From IMG/VR virus record IMGVR_UViG_3300045996_001340, positions 1-59,720 of that record: 59,720 nt of DNA, one strand, 5' to 3'. Below, piece after piece: positions 53,643-59,720 of the stretch. The DNA comes from a virus. Numbering within the stretch: position 1 is the stretch's first letter; every line of letters starts with the position of its first letter. The notes under the pieces were generated by a model. The model saw only the letters and a program-made list of their open reading frames with translations. It was not told the DNA's origin and made no database searches. Both the position numbers and the translations under genes were made by a program.

Positions 53643-53680
53643 TAAAAGAAAAAGGCCGCGATCTCTCGATCAGCGGCCTT
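53643..53680 (-). terminator. Rho-independent terminator (minus strand)
   Basis: On the minus strand aaggccgc pairs with gcggcctt (53673-53680 and 53652-53659) around a 13-nt loop, followed by TTTTTCTTTTA (plus strand a-run 53643-53653). This is the clearest intrinsic terminator in the window, closing the 55820-53703 early transcript. A further box (CCGGAACTA) lies upstream at 53693-53701. Confidence 0.85.
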
Positions 53681-53702
53681 GTATTCTATCACACGTCCGG
53701 AA

Positions 53703-53864
53703 CTATCCGGTCTTAACGCACGAATACTCGATTCGTCTCCTGGTCTGCTTGACGGTGTCTTTGCCAGCCTGCTCGCACAGCTCCTGCGTGGCGAACCCCG
53801 GCACGGAGGTGACGGCGACGACGCTTGCGTCCATCGTCAACACCACCAGGATCAGCGTGAACAT
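53703..53864 (-). CDS. Small exported-looking protein, 53 aa, two cysteines
   Basis: ATG 53864 shares one base with the upstream stop. Hydrophobic leader MFTLILVVLTMDASVVAVTS, then GFATQELCEQAGKD and RIEYSCVKTG. The order GFA-Q-CE-A then Y-x-C-V matches the gene at 13692-13868, so the two are probably distant homologues. Confidence 0.6.
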   Translation of the reverse strand: MFTLILVVLTMDASVVAVTSVPGFATQELCEQAGKDTVKQTRRRIEYSCVKTG

Positions 53865-54511
53865 CAGTGCGCCCGAATCTCCGCGCCGTTCGGGCGCCGC
53901 ACCGACCGGCGTGGCCGGATGGCGGTGAGGCGGGCCTGCACCTTCTCGAGGAACGCCTGCGCTGCCACAGGGTCCTCGTCGATCATTCGTCTGACGAGTG
54001 ATTCGAGTTTTTTCTCCACCCGTGTCGCGCGTTCTTTGATCGTGGCGTTGCGCCGGATCTGCGCCGGCTGGTAGAGCTTCTGCAGCTCGTCCTTGCGCAC
54101 GTCCTTCGGCACGAGCTTCTCGATCTTGCCGCCCGCCCGGACCCACGAGGTCAGCACTGACTTCGCAGTGCGGGCGAACGTCGTGCGCCGGTTGCGCTCG
54201 AGCGCCCGGCGAGTACGCTCCGATGCTTCGAGATCCTCGGCGGGGGCGATGTCTTTCGTGGTGATCGCCTGCAGGACAACGTCATATAGATGTTGGTGCA
54301 CCGTCTCGATCGCGAGCAGCACGTCGTCCGTGCCGCGTTTGCGCCCGAGCTCGCGCTGTGCGTGTGCGACCAGGATCTTCAGGTACGTGCCGCGAACGCC
54401 CTCGGCCCGACCCTTGATGTCAACGTATTCGCGCGCGATCTGTGCGAGCGTTGTATCGGATACGACATAGCCAGACTTCGCCAGGCTGTCGGTCGTTCGG
54501 TGCTTCGCCAT
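53864..54511 (-). CDS. Hypothetical protein, 215 aa, basic and helical
   Basis: ATG 54511 with GAGG upstream. Starts MAKHRTTDSLAKSGYVVSDT; then DTTLAQIAREYVDIKGRAEG looks like an HTH-type segment. The rest is basic helices (TTFARTAKSVLTSWVRAGGK, ATRVEKKLESLVRRMIDEDP). DNA binding is plausible, but no known regulator family is recognised. Confidence 0.6.
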   Translation of the reverse strand: MAKHRTTDSLAKSGYVVSDTTLAQIAREYVDIKGRAEGVRGTYLKILVAHAQRELGRKRGTDDVLLAIETVHQHLYDVVLQAITTKDIAPAEDLEASERTRRALERNRRTTFARTAKSVLTSWVRAGGKIEKLVPKDVRKDELQKLYQPAQIRRNATIKERATRVEKKLESLVRRMIDEDPVAAQAFLEKVQARLTAIRPRRSVRRPNGAEIRAH

Positions 54512-54572
54512 CGTTTGTTGCCTCGGTGTGGAATTCGCAGACAGCAAACTTTGCAGCGCAAGAATTGTTCCG

Positions 54573-54746
54573 TCAAGTGCCCGTAGGGGAATTCCTGACG
54601 GGAATACACCAGCACTGCGTATGAGGCCGATCCTTAGTCTCGACGATGCAGGCAGCCACGCACTGCTTGTCGGTGTAGGGTTTCGGATGACGGTCTTCTA
54701 CCTGCATACCGTTGGGCAAGGTCGTGATAAGGATTAGCCACCACAT
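54573..54746 (-). CDS. Small Cys-rich exported-looking protein, 57 aa
   Basis: ATG 54746 to TGA 54573. MWWLILITTLPNGMQVEDRH, then YTDKQCVAACIVETK and HTQCWCIP. Short hydrophobic start and four cysteines. It resembles the neighbour at 53703-53864 in layout (leader, then C..A..., then C), although sequence similarity is low. Confidence 0.5.
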   Translation of the reverse strand: MWWLILITTLPNGMQVEDRHPKPYTDKQCVAACIVETKDRPHTQCWCIPVRNSPTGT

Positions 54747-54752
54747 ACGCTG

Positions 54753-54959
54753 TCAGTTGCCCGCCACCCAGACTTGCCGGGGCTCTTGTCTGAGTGACGA
54801 TCGTAATTCGTCCTCGGTCAGGCAAATCCCAATCACCTCACCGTCCATCACAGCTAGCTTCGACTGGGGGCACCACACACCGCGGGCTACCTCACTGCCG
54901 GCGCGGCTCACGACGAACAATTTGCAGCACTCATCCATCGCTGAAATTTCGATATTCAC
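54753..54959 (-). CDS. Hypothetical protein, 68 aa
   Basis: Starts MNIEISAMDECCKLFVVSRA. EVIGICLTEDELRSSLRQEP and several cysteines. No family. Confidence 0.55.
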   Translation of the reverse strand: MNIEISAMDECCKLFVVSRAGSEVARGVWCPQSKLAVMDGEVIGICLTEDELRSSLRQEPRQVWVAGN

Positions 54960-54977
54960 GTGCCTACTCCTGCGCTG

Positions 54978-55187
54978 CTACCGCTTCTGCTTCTTGACGA
55001 TCACGTTGCATCGAATGCTTCGAAGCCGGATGTCGGCCGCCTGATCGACGGTGAACGACCGGCCCAACACTTCGTACGTGACCTTCTCGATGTTGATGAG
55101 ATCGCCCTCCGTCGGCGCGAACGACGAGTCGAGCGACAGAAACGGCTGTTGCTTGCCTTCCAGATAGAACTCGATTCGATCGCTCAC
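54978..55187 (-). CDS. Hypothetical protein, 69 aa
   Basis: GTG 55187 in GTGA overlap. Starts MSDRIEFYLEGKQQPFLSLD. DLINIEKVTYEVLGRSFTVD fits a small beta-barrel (SH3-like) protein; similar ones occur in many phages. Function unknown. Confidence 0.6.
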   Translation of the reverse strand: MSDRIEFYLEGKQQPFLSLDSSFAPTEGDLINIEKVTYEVLGRSFTVDQAADIRLRSIRCNVIVKKQKR

Positions 55188-55444
55188 GTACCCACTCCCG
55201 TCGGTTGTCCCGCCGCCTTCTCGCATTCGGTCAGTGCATACTTCTGCGGACACGGACGCGGCGGATTGTCGTCCGGATGGCAGGTGCATGCTCTCGGTTC
55301 TGGAGTGCTTCGCGCTGCGCGGACAACGTATTCATGCGCGGCTTGCATGTCTTCCAGCGACGCGAAGCCGAGGAGCAGTCGGTATCGACTAACGCTGCCG
55401 TCAGACTCAGCGGCTGCGTACGTGTGCTTGTCCAGTGGTGTCAT
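55184..55444 (-). CDS. Hypothetical protein, 86 aa
   Basis: ATG 55444 overlaps the next gene upstream. Starts MTPLDKHTYAAAESDGSVSR. The C-terminal part CTCHPDDNPPRPCPQKYAL has cysteines and a histidine that may bind zinc. No known family. Confidence 0.55.
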   Translation of the reverse strand: MTPLDKHTYAAAESDGSVSRYRLLLGFASLEDMQAAHEYVVRAARSTPEPRACTCHPDDNPPRPCPQKYALTECEKAAGQPTGVGT

Positions 55445-55656
55445 TTCGGCCCCGCTTCTGTGTTGGGAGTCGTCGTCAGCACGAGATCGCCGCGCGCGTA
55501 CTCGCACGAAGAGCATCGGCAATCCCGGTAAGGGATCAGCGGATCTTTGCTCCAGTGCGTGAACGGAATGACCGGGCCTTGCACGCCTTTGCGTGGATCA
55601 CCCAAGAACTTCTGCGCTTGGCAGATCGGGCACGGACCGTGGATAGCGCAACTCAT
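55441..55656 (-). CDS. Zinc-ribbon-like protein, 71 aa
   Basis: Starts MSCAIHGPCPICQAQKFLGD. C-x5-C-x-x-C at the N-terminus and CRCSSCEYARG later give two metal-binding knuckles. Overlaps both neighbours by 4 bp. Function unknown. Confidence 0.6.
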   Translation of the reverse strand: MSCAIHGPCPICQAQKFLGDPRKGVQGPVIPFTHWSKDPLIPYRDCRCSSCEYARGDLVLTTTPNTEAGPK

Positions 55657-55820
55657 GGACTAGGAATCTCCTGATGTGCGATGCGAACGCCGTCGAGCCA
55701 TTTACGGCGCGCTCGGCGAAGCTCTGTTCTGATCTCTATCGGATAGTCATGCGCAGCCAGAATCGCCTCGTGGTTCCTCACGAAGGCATCGACATCGGCT
55801 TGCGTCCAAGGTGTTCTCAT
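55653..55820 (-). CDS. Hypothetical protein, 55 aa
   Basis: ATG 55820 to TGA 55653. Starts MRTPWTQADVDAFVRNHEAI and is helical. Its last codons read EIPSP and carry an AGATTCCTAG junction motif shared with other early genes. First gene of this transcript after the attP-like gap. Confidence 0.55.
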   Translation of the reverse strand: MRTPWTQADVDAFVRNHEAILAAHDYPIEIRTELRRARRKWLDGVRIAHQEIPSP

Positions 55821-56199
55821 GGAGTCACTTCGGGTTGATGTTCGCTTTAATAAGGTCGATCGCTATTAAAGGTTCAGGCCATTGGCCTAAAACTGGCAAG
55901 TAGCCATTGCTAAGTCATTGATGTACAGTGTAGCCCAAAGTAGGCCAAAGTCACCGTAACTCGTTGATTTCGTTGAGCTCCCGTACCCTTGACATGGGCA
56001 GGTTTGTGGCACGTAACTCATTGAATTCATTAGCGATCGCACTGGTCACTGTACAAAAGACTGGCCTAAAGCTCGACGCTGCACCCGGCACGGCAGGCGC
56101 GGTGGCCGGAATAGAGATCAATCCAGTCGACACCGTGCGGGCAGTGGCCCGTCGGTAACACCTGTGCGCGCGTGATCCAGGTTATCTCCTTCTGAACTG
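55821..56199. promoter_or_regulatory. Probable attP/control region, no gene
   Basis: An AT-richer gap of 379 bp. TAAGTCATTGA (55911), TAACTCGTTGA (55957) and TAACTCATTGA (56014) are spaced 46 and 57 bp apart. tgtacagtg (55922-55930) has its inverted copy cactgtaca near 56045, and ggcctaaa occurs twice. Such repeated short sites flanking a tRNA and near an integrase fit integrase arm sites or operators. TTGACA occurs at 55989 without a good -10. Confidence 0.5.
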
Positions 56200-56407
56200 G
56201 GGCGGTTAGCTCAGCGGTAGAGCACGTCGTTGACATCGACGGGGTCACAGGTTCAATCCCTGTACCGCCCACCATTCCGAGTGCTTGCTTCGCGGTCAGG
56301 GACAGATCATCGTGGTACTTGCCTTGCGCATCCCAGCCGTACGCTTGGACGCCTGCGTAGAACTGCAACGCTCGTTTGAGTGCGATGATCTTGCCGTGCT
56401 TCGTCAT
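56066..56407 (-). CDS. Hypothetical ORF whose C-terminus reads antisense through tRNA-Val
   Basis: The first 45 codons (MTKHGKIIALKRALQFYAGV, then AYGWDAQGKYHDDLSLTAKQ) look like a real small protein, with a 4-bp overlap to the upstream gene. The rest, starting GGTGIEPVTPSMSTTCSTAE, is the well-known artefact made by translating a tRNA gene antisense. The frame probably continues only because the tRNA lies here, so the true 3' end was replaced or is shorter. Confidence 0.4.
   Translation of the reverse strand: MTKHGKIIALKRALQFYAGVQAYGWDAQGKYHDDLSLTAKQALGMVGGTGIEPVTPSMSTTCSTAELTAPVQKEITWITRAQVLPTGHCPHGVDWIDLYSGHRACRAGCSVEL
56200..56274 (+). tRNA. tRNA-Val (GAC), complete, with CCA
   Basis: Acceptor gggcggt/accgccc is perfect. 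D arm gctc-agcggta-gagc, anticodon stem cgtcg/cgacg with loop ttgacat giving GAC, T arm acagg-ttcaatc-cctgt, then discriminator A and CCA. It looks like a healthy bacterial tRNA. It lies 372 bp from the integrase gene, so it may be a copy of the integration target or part of attP rather than a phage translation aid. Confidence 0.95.
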
Positions 56408-56646
56408 ACGACCAAGTCCTCGTCCGAAGCAAACGCATGCTCCAAGCCGAACCGTTCGTAGAGCTCGCCGCCGTTGTAAGAGGCGATGCGCAGCAGGTTC
56501 ACTGCGATCTTCTCGAGCTGTTCAACGGTCAGGTCGTCAGCCGCGAGAGTATTGAAAGAGCCGTCGACTGCAACCGAGATGTCGAACTTGCTGCTGTGCT
56601 CGTCCACGTACATAAAATCGCGGATGATCGGGTACTCGGTGCTCAT
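56404..56646 (-). CDS. Hypothetical acidic protein, 80 aa
   Basis: ATG 56646 (or GTG 56649). Starts MSTEYPIIRDFMYVDEHSSK. Acidic with helix DLTVEQLEKIAVNLLRIASY. It overlaps the integrase stop. No family. Confidence 0.55.
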   Translation of the reverse strand: MSTEYPIIRDFMYVDEHSSKFDISVAVDGSFNTLAADDLTVEQLEKIAVNLLRIASYNGGELYERFGLEHAFASDEDLVV

Positions 56647-57746
56647 CACATGCTCCCGTCGTTCGCCGCCGCGCCGAAGAAAATGTTCGCGTTAGCGGAC
56701 ATCGGTGCGTTGTTCGCCAAAAGGTACTTCGCCATCCAGCTCGGGTTCACGGCGCGCAGCAGGCGCTCTGCTGAGTCAGCGGCGGCGCGCATGTAGTCGG
56801 GGCGGTAGTGCGCGTAGCGCTCCGTCTCGCCGCCCACAGCGTGGCCCAGCGCACCCTTGACGTCCCACTCCGGCACGTTCTCCTTGCGCATCCAGATCGC
56901 GACTGCCTTGCGGATGCCGTAGGCCGTGCCGTTGACGGCCGCGCGCTTGGCGAGGCGTCGGAACGTCATCTTGAACCCCTTCAAAGGGCGGCCGTTCCAC
57001 TGCACGATCGGGCCGAGCGATCGACGCTCGTTCAGGTACGCAAGCGCGGGCGCGCAGACAGGCGCCTTGGCGCGTCGCTTCTTCGTGAGTCGTCGCCCCG
57101 GCACCACATAGTCGGCAACGCCGGTCTGCGCGTTGAGCCGATCCCAGGTCAAGTCCAGTGTGGCACCGGGGCGCGGTGCGGTTGCAAGACAGAGGAGGAA
57201 GAAGAGGCGCTCGTGCTCCGACTGACATGCTTCGGCCAGGCGCTGGAGTTCGGGCAGTTCGAACGGGCGCACGCCATCGCCATCAGTCGCGTTGATCTTG
57301 AGGACCGTCGGCATCGTGGGCAGGTCGCCGTTGTCGACGCACCACTGGATCGCGGCGCGGATGATGCCCATGTTGCGGCGCTGTGTGCCGGCGCTCGGGC
57401 CGAGGAGCTTCGCGAACTGCTTCTGTCGGCCGATCGGCCAGTCGTAGACTCGAGTGTTCGGCTCGTGCTCGACGACGCGCTTCATCGTCGTGCGGATCGA
57501 GTCGGTCTGGAACAGGTGCTGGCCGTGATGCTCCCAGTACAGCAGCATCGCGCCGACCAATGTCATCTGGTCGTTCTGTTCTCGGTTCGGCTTCTTGAGG
57601 ATGAACTGCGCGAGCTTCTGATCGGCGAGCTTGCGATCTGTTGTGCGAGTGCTAGTTCGCTGCCACTGTCCGGTCTTTGGGTCGTAGTCGTGGTAGATGT
57701 ACCAGTTCGGCGAACCGTGACGCTTGTCGATGTAGCTGCGGGACAT
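56646..57746 (-). CDS. int: Tyrosine recombinase (integrase), 366 aa
   Basis: Catalytic pattern: R192 in LATAPRPGATLDLTW, K in the beta-hairpin region (RRLTKKRRAK), the second R279 in AYGIRKAVAIW (the usual H-x-x-R is changed to Y-x-x-R), H302 in GALGHAVGG, and the nucleophile tyrosine in ERYAHYRPDY. An N-terminal arm-binding part and a SAM-like core-binding domain precede it. It would integrate the phage at attB; the tRNA-Val nearby marks the likely site type. Confidence 0.9.
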   Translation of the reverse strand: MSRSYIDKRHGSPNWYIYHDYDPKTGQWQRTSTRTTDRKLADQKLAQFILKKPNREQNDQMTLVGAMLLYWEHHGQHLFQTDSIRTTMKRVVEHEPNTRVYDWPIGRQKQFAKLLGPSAGTQRRNMGIIRAAIQWCVDNGDLPTMPTVLKINATDGDGVRPFELPELQRLAEACQSEHERLFFLLCLATAPRPGATLDLTWDRLNAQTGVADYVVPGRRLTKKRRAKAPVCAPALAYLNERRSLGPIVQWNGRPLKGFKMTFRRLAKRAAVNGTAYGIRKAVAIWMRKENVPEWDVKGALGHAVGGETERYAHYRPDYMRAAADSAERLLRAVNPSWMAKYLLANNAPMSANANIFFGAAANDGSM

Positions 57747-57922
57747 TCTCGTGCCTTCAGGTATTGGCTGACATGCTCTTCAGTGAACCGGATCTTCTTG
57801 CCGGCGAAAGTGTACGACAGCCGGCCGCGGCGCCGTTCGCGCGCAACCGTCTCCTCGTCCACTCCCAGGTAGGCGGCCAGGTCTCTTTCCGTGTACAGCT
57901 TCGGCAATTGCACGACAGTCAT
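57563..57922 (-). CDS. Excisionase-like HTH protein
   Basis: Residues 1-60 (MTVVQLPKLYTERDLAAYLG, then VDEETVARERRRGRLSYTFA and GKKIRFTEEHVSQYLKA) form a winged-helix of the MerR/AlpA/excisionase type that binds DNA by recognition helix and wing. The remaining 58 codons overlap the integrase gene in another frame and are Ser/Thr/Arg low complexity, so the functional part probably ends near 57740. The start is an ATGA overlap. It probably controls excision or integrase direction. Confidence 0.7.
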   Translation of the reverse strand: MTVVQLPKLYTERDLAAYLGVDEETVARERRRGRLSYTFAGKKIRFTEEHVSQYLKARECPAATSTSVTVRRTGTSTTTTTQRPDSGSELALAQQIASSPIRSSRSSSSRSRTENRTTR

Positions 57923-58013
57923 AGCTTCTTTGAGCCGGCGAGTCGTGCATATGTTTCGCCACTGATAGGAGAAGTGCGACGGCGATCACGTGCGTTATGA
58001 CCGAGCTGTTCAT
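57780..58013 (-). CDS. Doubtful ORF overlapping the excisionase-like gene, 77 aa
   Basis: ATG 58013 lies in an ATGA overlap with the preceding gene and the first part has a membrane-like stretch (VITHVIAVALLLSVA). The last 45 codons lie over the excisionase-like gene in another frame. The translational coupling argues for it, the long overlap against. Either a short membrane peptide or nothing occupies 57923-58009. Confidence 0.25.
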   Translation of the reverse strand: MNSSVITHVIAVALLLSVAKHMHDSPAQRSYDCRAIAEAVHGKRPGRLPGSGRGDGCARTAPRPAVVHFRRQEDPVH

Positions 58014-58276
58014 CGACGCGAAGCGATTCGGCCAGACGGCAAGCACGCCAGCATGTATGTCTCGCTGACGACGATTTCGGCCGGACACTTCGTGCAGTTG
58101 CATCGAATGCGATGCCAACGAGAGCCACGGTGGTTCGCTGTAAGCCGACCGATCTTGTCGCGGTATTCGACCTTTGCGGGATCGATGTACGACCACGGCG
58201 TAGGCCATACGCAATCGATCACCTGTCTGAGTGCGTAGCAGTCAGCAACGTGATGCTTGAGAATTTTGTAATTCAC
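58010..58276 (-). CDS. Hypothetical protein, 88 aa, Cys-x-Cys-x-x-Cys
   Basis: Starts MNYKILKHHVADCYALRQVI. RWHRIRCNCTKCPAEIVVSE contains a CxCxxC knuckle, with a further Cys near the end. Overlaps the upstream gene by 4 bp. Possibly zinc-binding; no family recognised. Confidence 0.6.
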   Translation of the reverse strand: MNYKILKHHVADCYALRQVIDCVWPTPWSYIDPAKVEYRDKIGRLTANHRGSRWHRIRCNCTKCPAEIVVSETYMLACLPSGRIASRR

Positions 58277-58521
58277 GTACTCGGACTCCGGTTCGTCTCA
58301 GGTGGGCACCAATCGCATTTGGTCTGCCCTGGGAAGTGTTTGCACGCTCTCGTTTCCTGTCCTGGCCGCTCACGGGCAATGATCTCGATCACGTCACGTG
58401 CGTCGAGCAGGATCGCTTGCACGGCCTTGTGATCCATCAACTCGGGATTGAACAGCCCGCCAGCCGATAAGTACTCGGTGACGCGCTTCGGCACGTCTCG
58501 ATGCCACGGTTTATCGCTCAC
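58273..58521 (-). CDS. Hypothetical protein, 82 aa, zinc-like C-terminus
   Basis: GTG 58521 with the GGGAGAGATTCCTA junction sequence upstream. Starts MSDKPWHRDVPKRVTEYLSA. Helical body, then ACKHFPGQTKCDWCPPE (C-x-H...C-x-x-C), a possible zinc site. Function unknown. Confidence 0.6.
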   Translation of the reverse strand: MSDKPWHRDVPKRVTEYLSAGGLFNPELMDHKAVQAILLDARDVIEIIARERPGQETRACKHFPGQTKCDWCPPETNRSPST

Positions 58522-58762
58522 TAGGAATCTCTCCCAACCTAGCTACAAGCGCTTCGACGCCTTCGTTCAGGTGACCGATGACGCGCTCGTTGGTCAGCTC
58601 CGCATTGCTAGCGTCGTACTCGACGAGCGCGGCGTCGTGCCCCTTCCAGAAGTTGAGCGATTCCCGTAGTTCCTTGGGAGTCGCGGGAATGCACGCCTCA
58701 AGGACTGCTGCGTCCTCGGTGTCGGTCATCGCGCGACCGTCGTAAATGATGTAGCCCTTCAC
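58511..58762 (-). CDS. Hypothetical protein, 83 aa
   Basis: GTG 58762 in an overlap with the larger gene upstream. Starts MKGYIIYDGRAMTDTEDAAV. Helical C-terminus ending RLGEIPSER, encoded by the same junction motif as the end of the 136-333 protein (RLGMGEIPSE). Confidence 0.55.
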   Translation of the reverse strand: MKGYIIYDGRAMTDTEDAAVLEACIPATPKELRESLNFWKGHDAALVEYDASNAELTNERVIGHLNEGVEALVARLGEIPSER

Positions 58763-59619
58763 GTGGCGGCCCCCATGTGCGGGCAGTGCATATCGTGCTC
58801 GTCGCAGTTACAGCGAGACGGTTCCTTCGTTGGAGCGTTCACATACGGCTGAAGCTCTGAGCGTAGCCACGCCAAGAAGCTGTCGAGCGTGACGCTCGGT
58901 TCGGGTTCGGCCCACGCGGCGACGGCGATGTCATCCAGAATCGCGCGCATCTGCGCGACTTCCGGCGGTTGTCCTGCTCTCGCGTAGAGCGGGATGACCG
59001 TCCAGCGTTCGCTGTCGTGGTGGTCGGATTCGCGCCATTTGCCGTGCGACACTTCGTGGCGTCCGTCAGGAAACACGCGGGCCCAGCCCATCGGCTCTGT
59101 AGCCGCGGGCGGTTGAGCGGGTTCAGCAATGACCGCGTGCGCTTCAGACTTCCCAAGCGCGCCGCAGGGCTCCCAGCACTGCGACTCATCGTGAGCCGGC
59201 GGTTGTCCGGCTCTGGCAGTGCATTGGAGCGCGTGAACGACGTGACACCCCGGCAGGCATTGCACTGGCTTCGGTTCGTGTCCGGTTACACGGTTCTCAG
59301 CGAAGACTCTCGCCGCCCATCGAACCAGCGCGTCCGGATGGTCTGGCTTTAGATAGGTTCCGAAATGCAGCAAGACTTTCCGCGCCTCGCGCAAGTGATC
59401 TGTGACGCTGCGCCGCGCCCATCCGTCTGACCACGGTCCGTCTTCTTCGCCTGGGCCGTCATCGTCCGCAAGCAGTGCCGTTTCGCGGATGATCGTCCGC
59501 AAGCGCTCGATCTCGTCGGCGGCACGATGGCAAAGCAGGTCGCCTAGTTCCGCCGTACCGCGCCCGTGTCTCTTACGAAGCTCGCTGCACAGGTCTTTCG
59601 ATGGCAATAGCTCAGACAT
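58759..59619 (-). CDS. Hypothetical early protein, 286 aa, long relative of the 326-841 gene
   Basis: Starts MSELLPSKDLCSELRKRHGR. The C-terminal 105 residues (ATEPMGWARVFPDGRHEVSH and on) are nearly identical to those of the 326-841 protein. The middle contains KPVQCLPGCHVVHALQCTAR and DESQCWEPCGALGK, with paired cysteines. The end adds CNCDEHDMHCPHMG, a further possible zinc knuckle. Probably the full-length member of this family; function unknown. Confidence 0.7.
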   Translation of the reverse strand: MSELLPSKDLCSELRKRHGRGTAELGDLLCHRAADEIERLRTIIRETALLADDDGPGEEDGPWSDGWARRSVTDHLREARKVLLHFGTYLKPDHPDALVRWAARVFAENRVTGHEPKPVQCLPGCHVVHALQCTARAGQPPAHDESQCWEPCGALGKSEAHAVIAEPAQPPAATEPMGWARVFPDGRHEVSHGKWRESDHHDSERWTVIPLYARAGQPPEVAQMRAILDDIAVAAWAEPEPSVTLDSFLAWLRSELQPYVNAPTKEPSRCNCDEHDMHCPHMGAAT

Positions 59620-59720
59620 GAAGGCTCTCCATTCGCGGCATCTCGCTCTCTTTATCGGGCAGGTGACGCTTGCGCAGGAACCACGGCTCGACGATCAATT
59701 CGTCACCATCGAGGGCGCAA
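59594..59720. repeat. 127-bp exact repeat, copy 2 (identical to 816-942)
   Basis: See 816-942. The identity begins at 59594 and reaches the last base of the window, which is what a k-mer overlap at a contig end would look like. Confidence 0.95.
59612..59720 (-). CDS. C-terminal fragment of the 89-aa early protein (window edge)
   Basis: The last 36 codons of a gene identical to 834-1103, ending PDKESEMPRMESLHV and overlapping the next start by 8 bp. The 5' part lies beyond the window. If the genome is circular this is the same gene as 834-1103. Confidence 0.8.
   Translation of the reverse strand, partial: CALDGDELIVEPWFLRKRHLPDKESEMPRMESLHV

Noticed and set aside
55907-55923. 14-bp identity gctaagtcattgat between 55910 and 6089 taken alone
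   Set aside because: Several 14-bp repeats are expected by chance in a genome of this length. Only the family of related sites near the integrase makes it worth reporting.
56200-56290. Protein text GIEPVTPSMSTTCSTAELTA as a domain
   Set aside because: This string is the antisense translation of tRNA-Val and is a known annotation artefact, not a protein domain.

Overview
The window is almost entirely one phage genome. It is GC-rich, tightly packed with ATGA/GTGA-type start-stop overlaps, and has the virion gene set of a T7-like (podovirus) particle: portal (head-tail connector), scaffold, capsid, tail tubular proteins A and B, three internal virion proteins and a T7-type tail fibre N-terminus. 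A tyrosine integrase and an excisionase-like HTH gene show that it is, or was, temperate. A nested Rz/Rz1 spanin pair means the host is Gram-negative. Base composition and the family look suggest a high-GC proteobacterium, possibly a betaproteobacterium such as Burkholderia or Ralstonia; that is inference. The last 127 bases (59594-59720) are identical to 816-942. If this closes a circle, the repeat unit is 58,778 bp, and 1-815 is an alternative allele or a duplicated segment.

Layout. (1) 1-5778, minus strand: about 20 small early genes of mostly unknown function, with zinc-finger-like proteins, a lipoprotein, small membrane proteins and an endonuclease VII-type HNH gene. (2) 5779-6339: a divergent control region with palindromes, direct repeats and promoters. 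(3) 6340-6796, plus: three tiny genes, one DUF1737-like. (4) 6826-7400, plus: a strong sigma70-like promoter, then an RNA block holding a long 82-nt hairpin, tRNA-Tyr, tRNA-Trp and further hairpins. (5) 7411-36633, plus: terminase, head, decoration and tail genes, a glycan/methyl-modification trio, internal virion proteins (one carrying an ADP-ribosyltransferase-like domain), the tail fibre and the lysis cassette. (6) 36630-53598, minus: replication and recombination, with GNAT, SNF2-like helicase, RNA ligase, VRR-NUC, an ECF sigma factor, family A DNA polymerase, DUF2815 single-strand-binding protein, DUF2800 nuclease, nucleotide diphosphohydrolase, metallophosphoesterase and primase/RepA-like ATPase, plus two NUMOD4-HNH homing endonucleases. 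(7) 53703-59720, minus: small early genes, the integrase, an excisionase-like gene, a complete tRNA-Val(GAC) and a probable attP region. On a circle, regions 7, 1 and 6 form one leftward arm and regions 3 to 5 form one rightward arm.

Regulation. No phage RNA polymerase is visible. Instead a box centred on ACCGGAAC (often CCGGAACTA) recurs at control points: 1741-1780, 5131-5139, 6295-6308, 6331-6338, 6832-6848, 41120-41166 and 53629-53642. In three promoters it sits directly against the -35 hexamer. The phage also encodes an ECF-type sigma factor, and ECF sigmas typically read GGAAC-type -35 elements. The box may therefore be an operator for an unidentified regulator, an ECF promoter element, or both.
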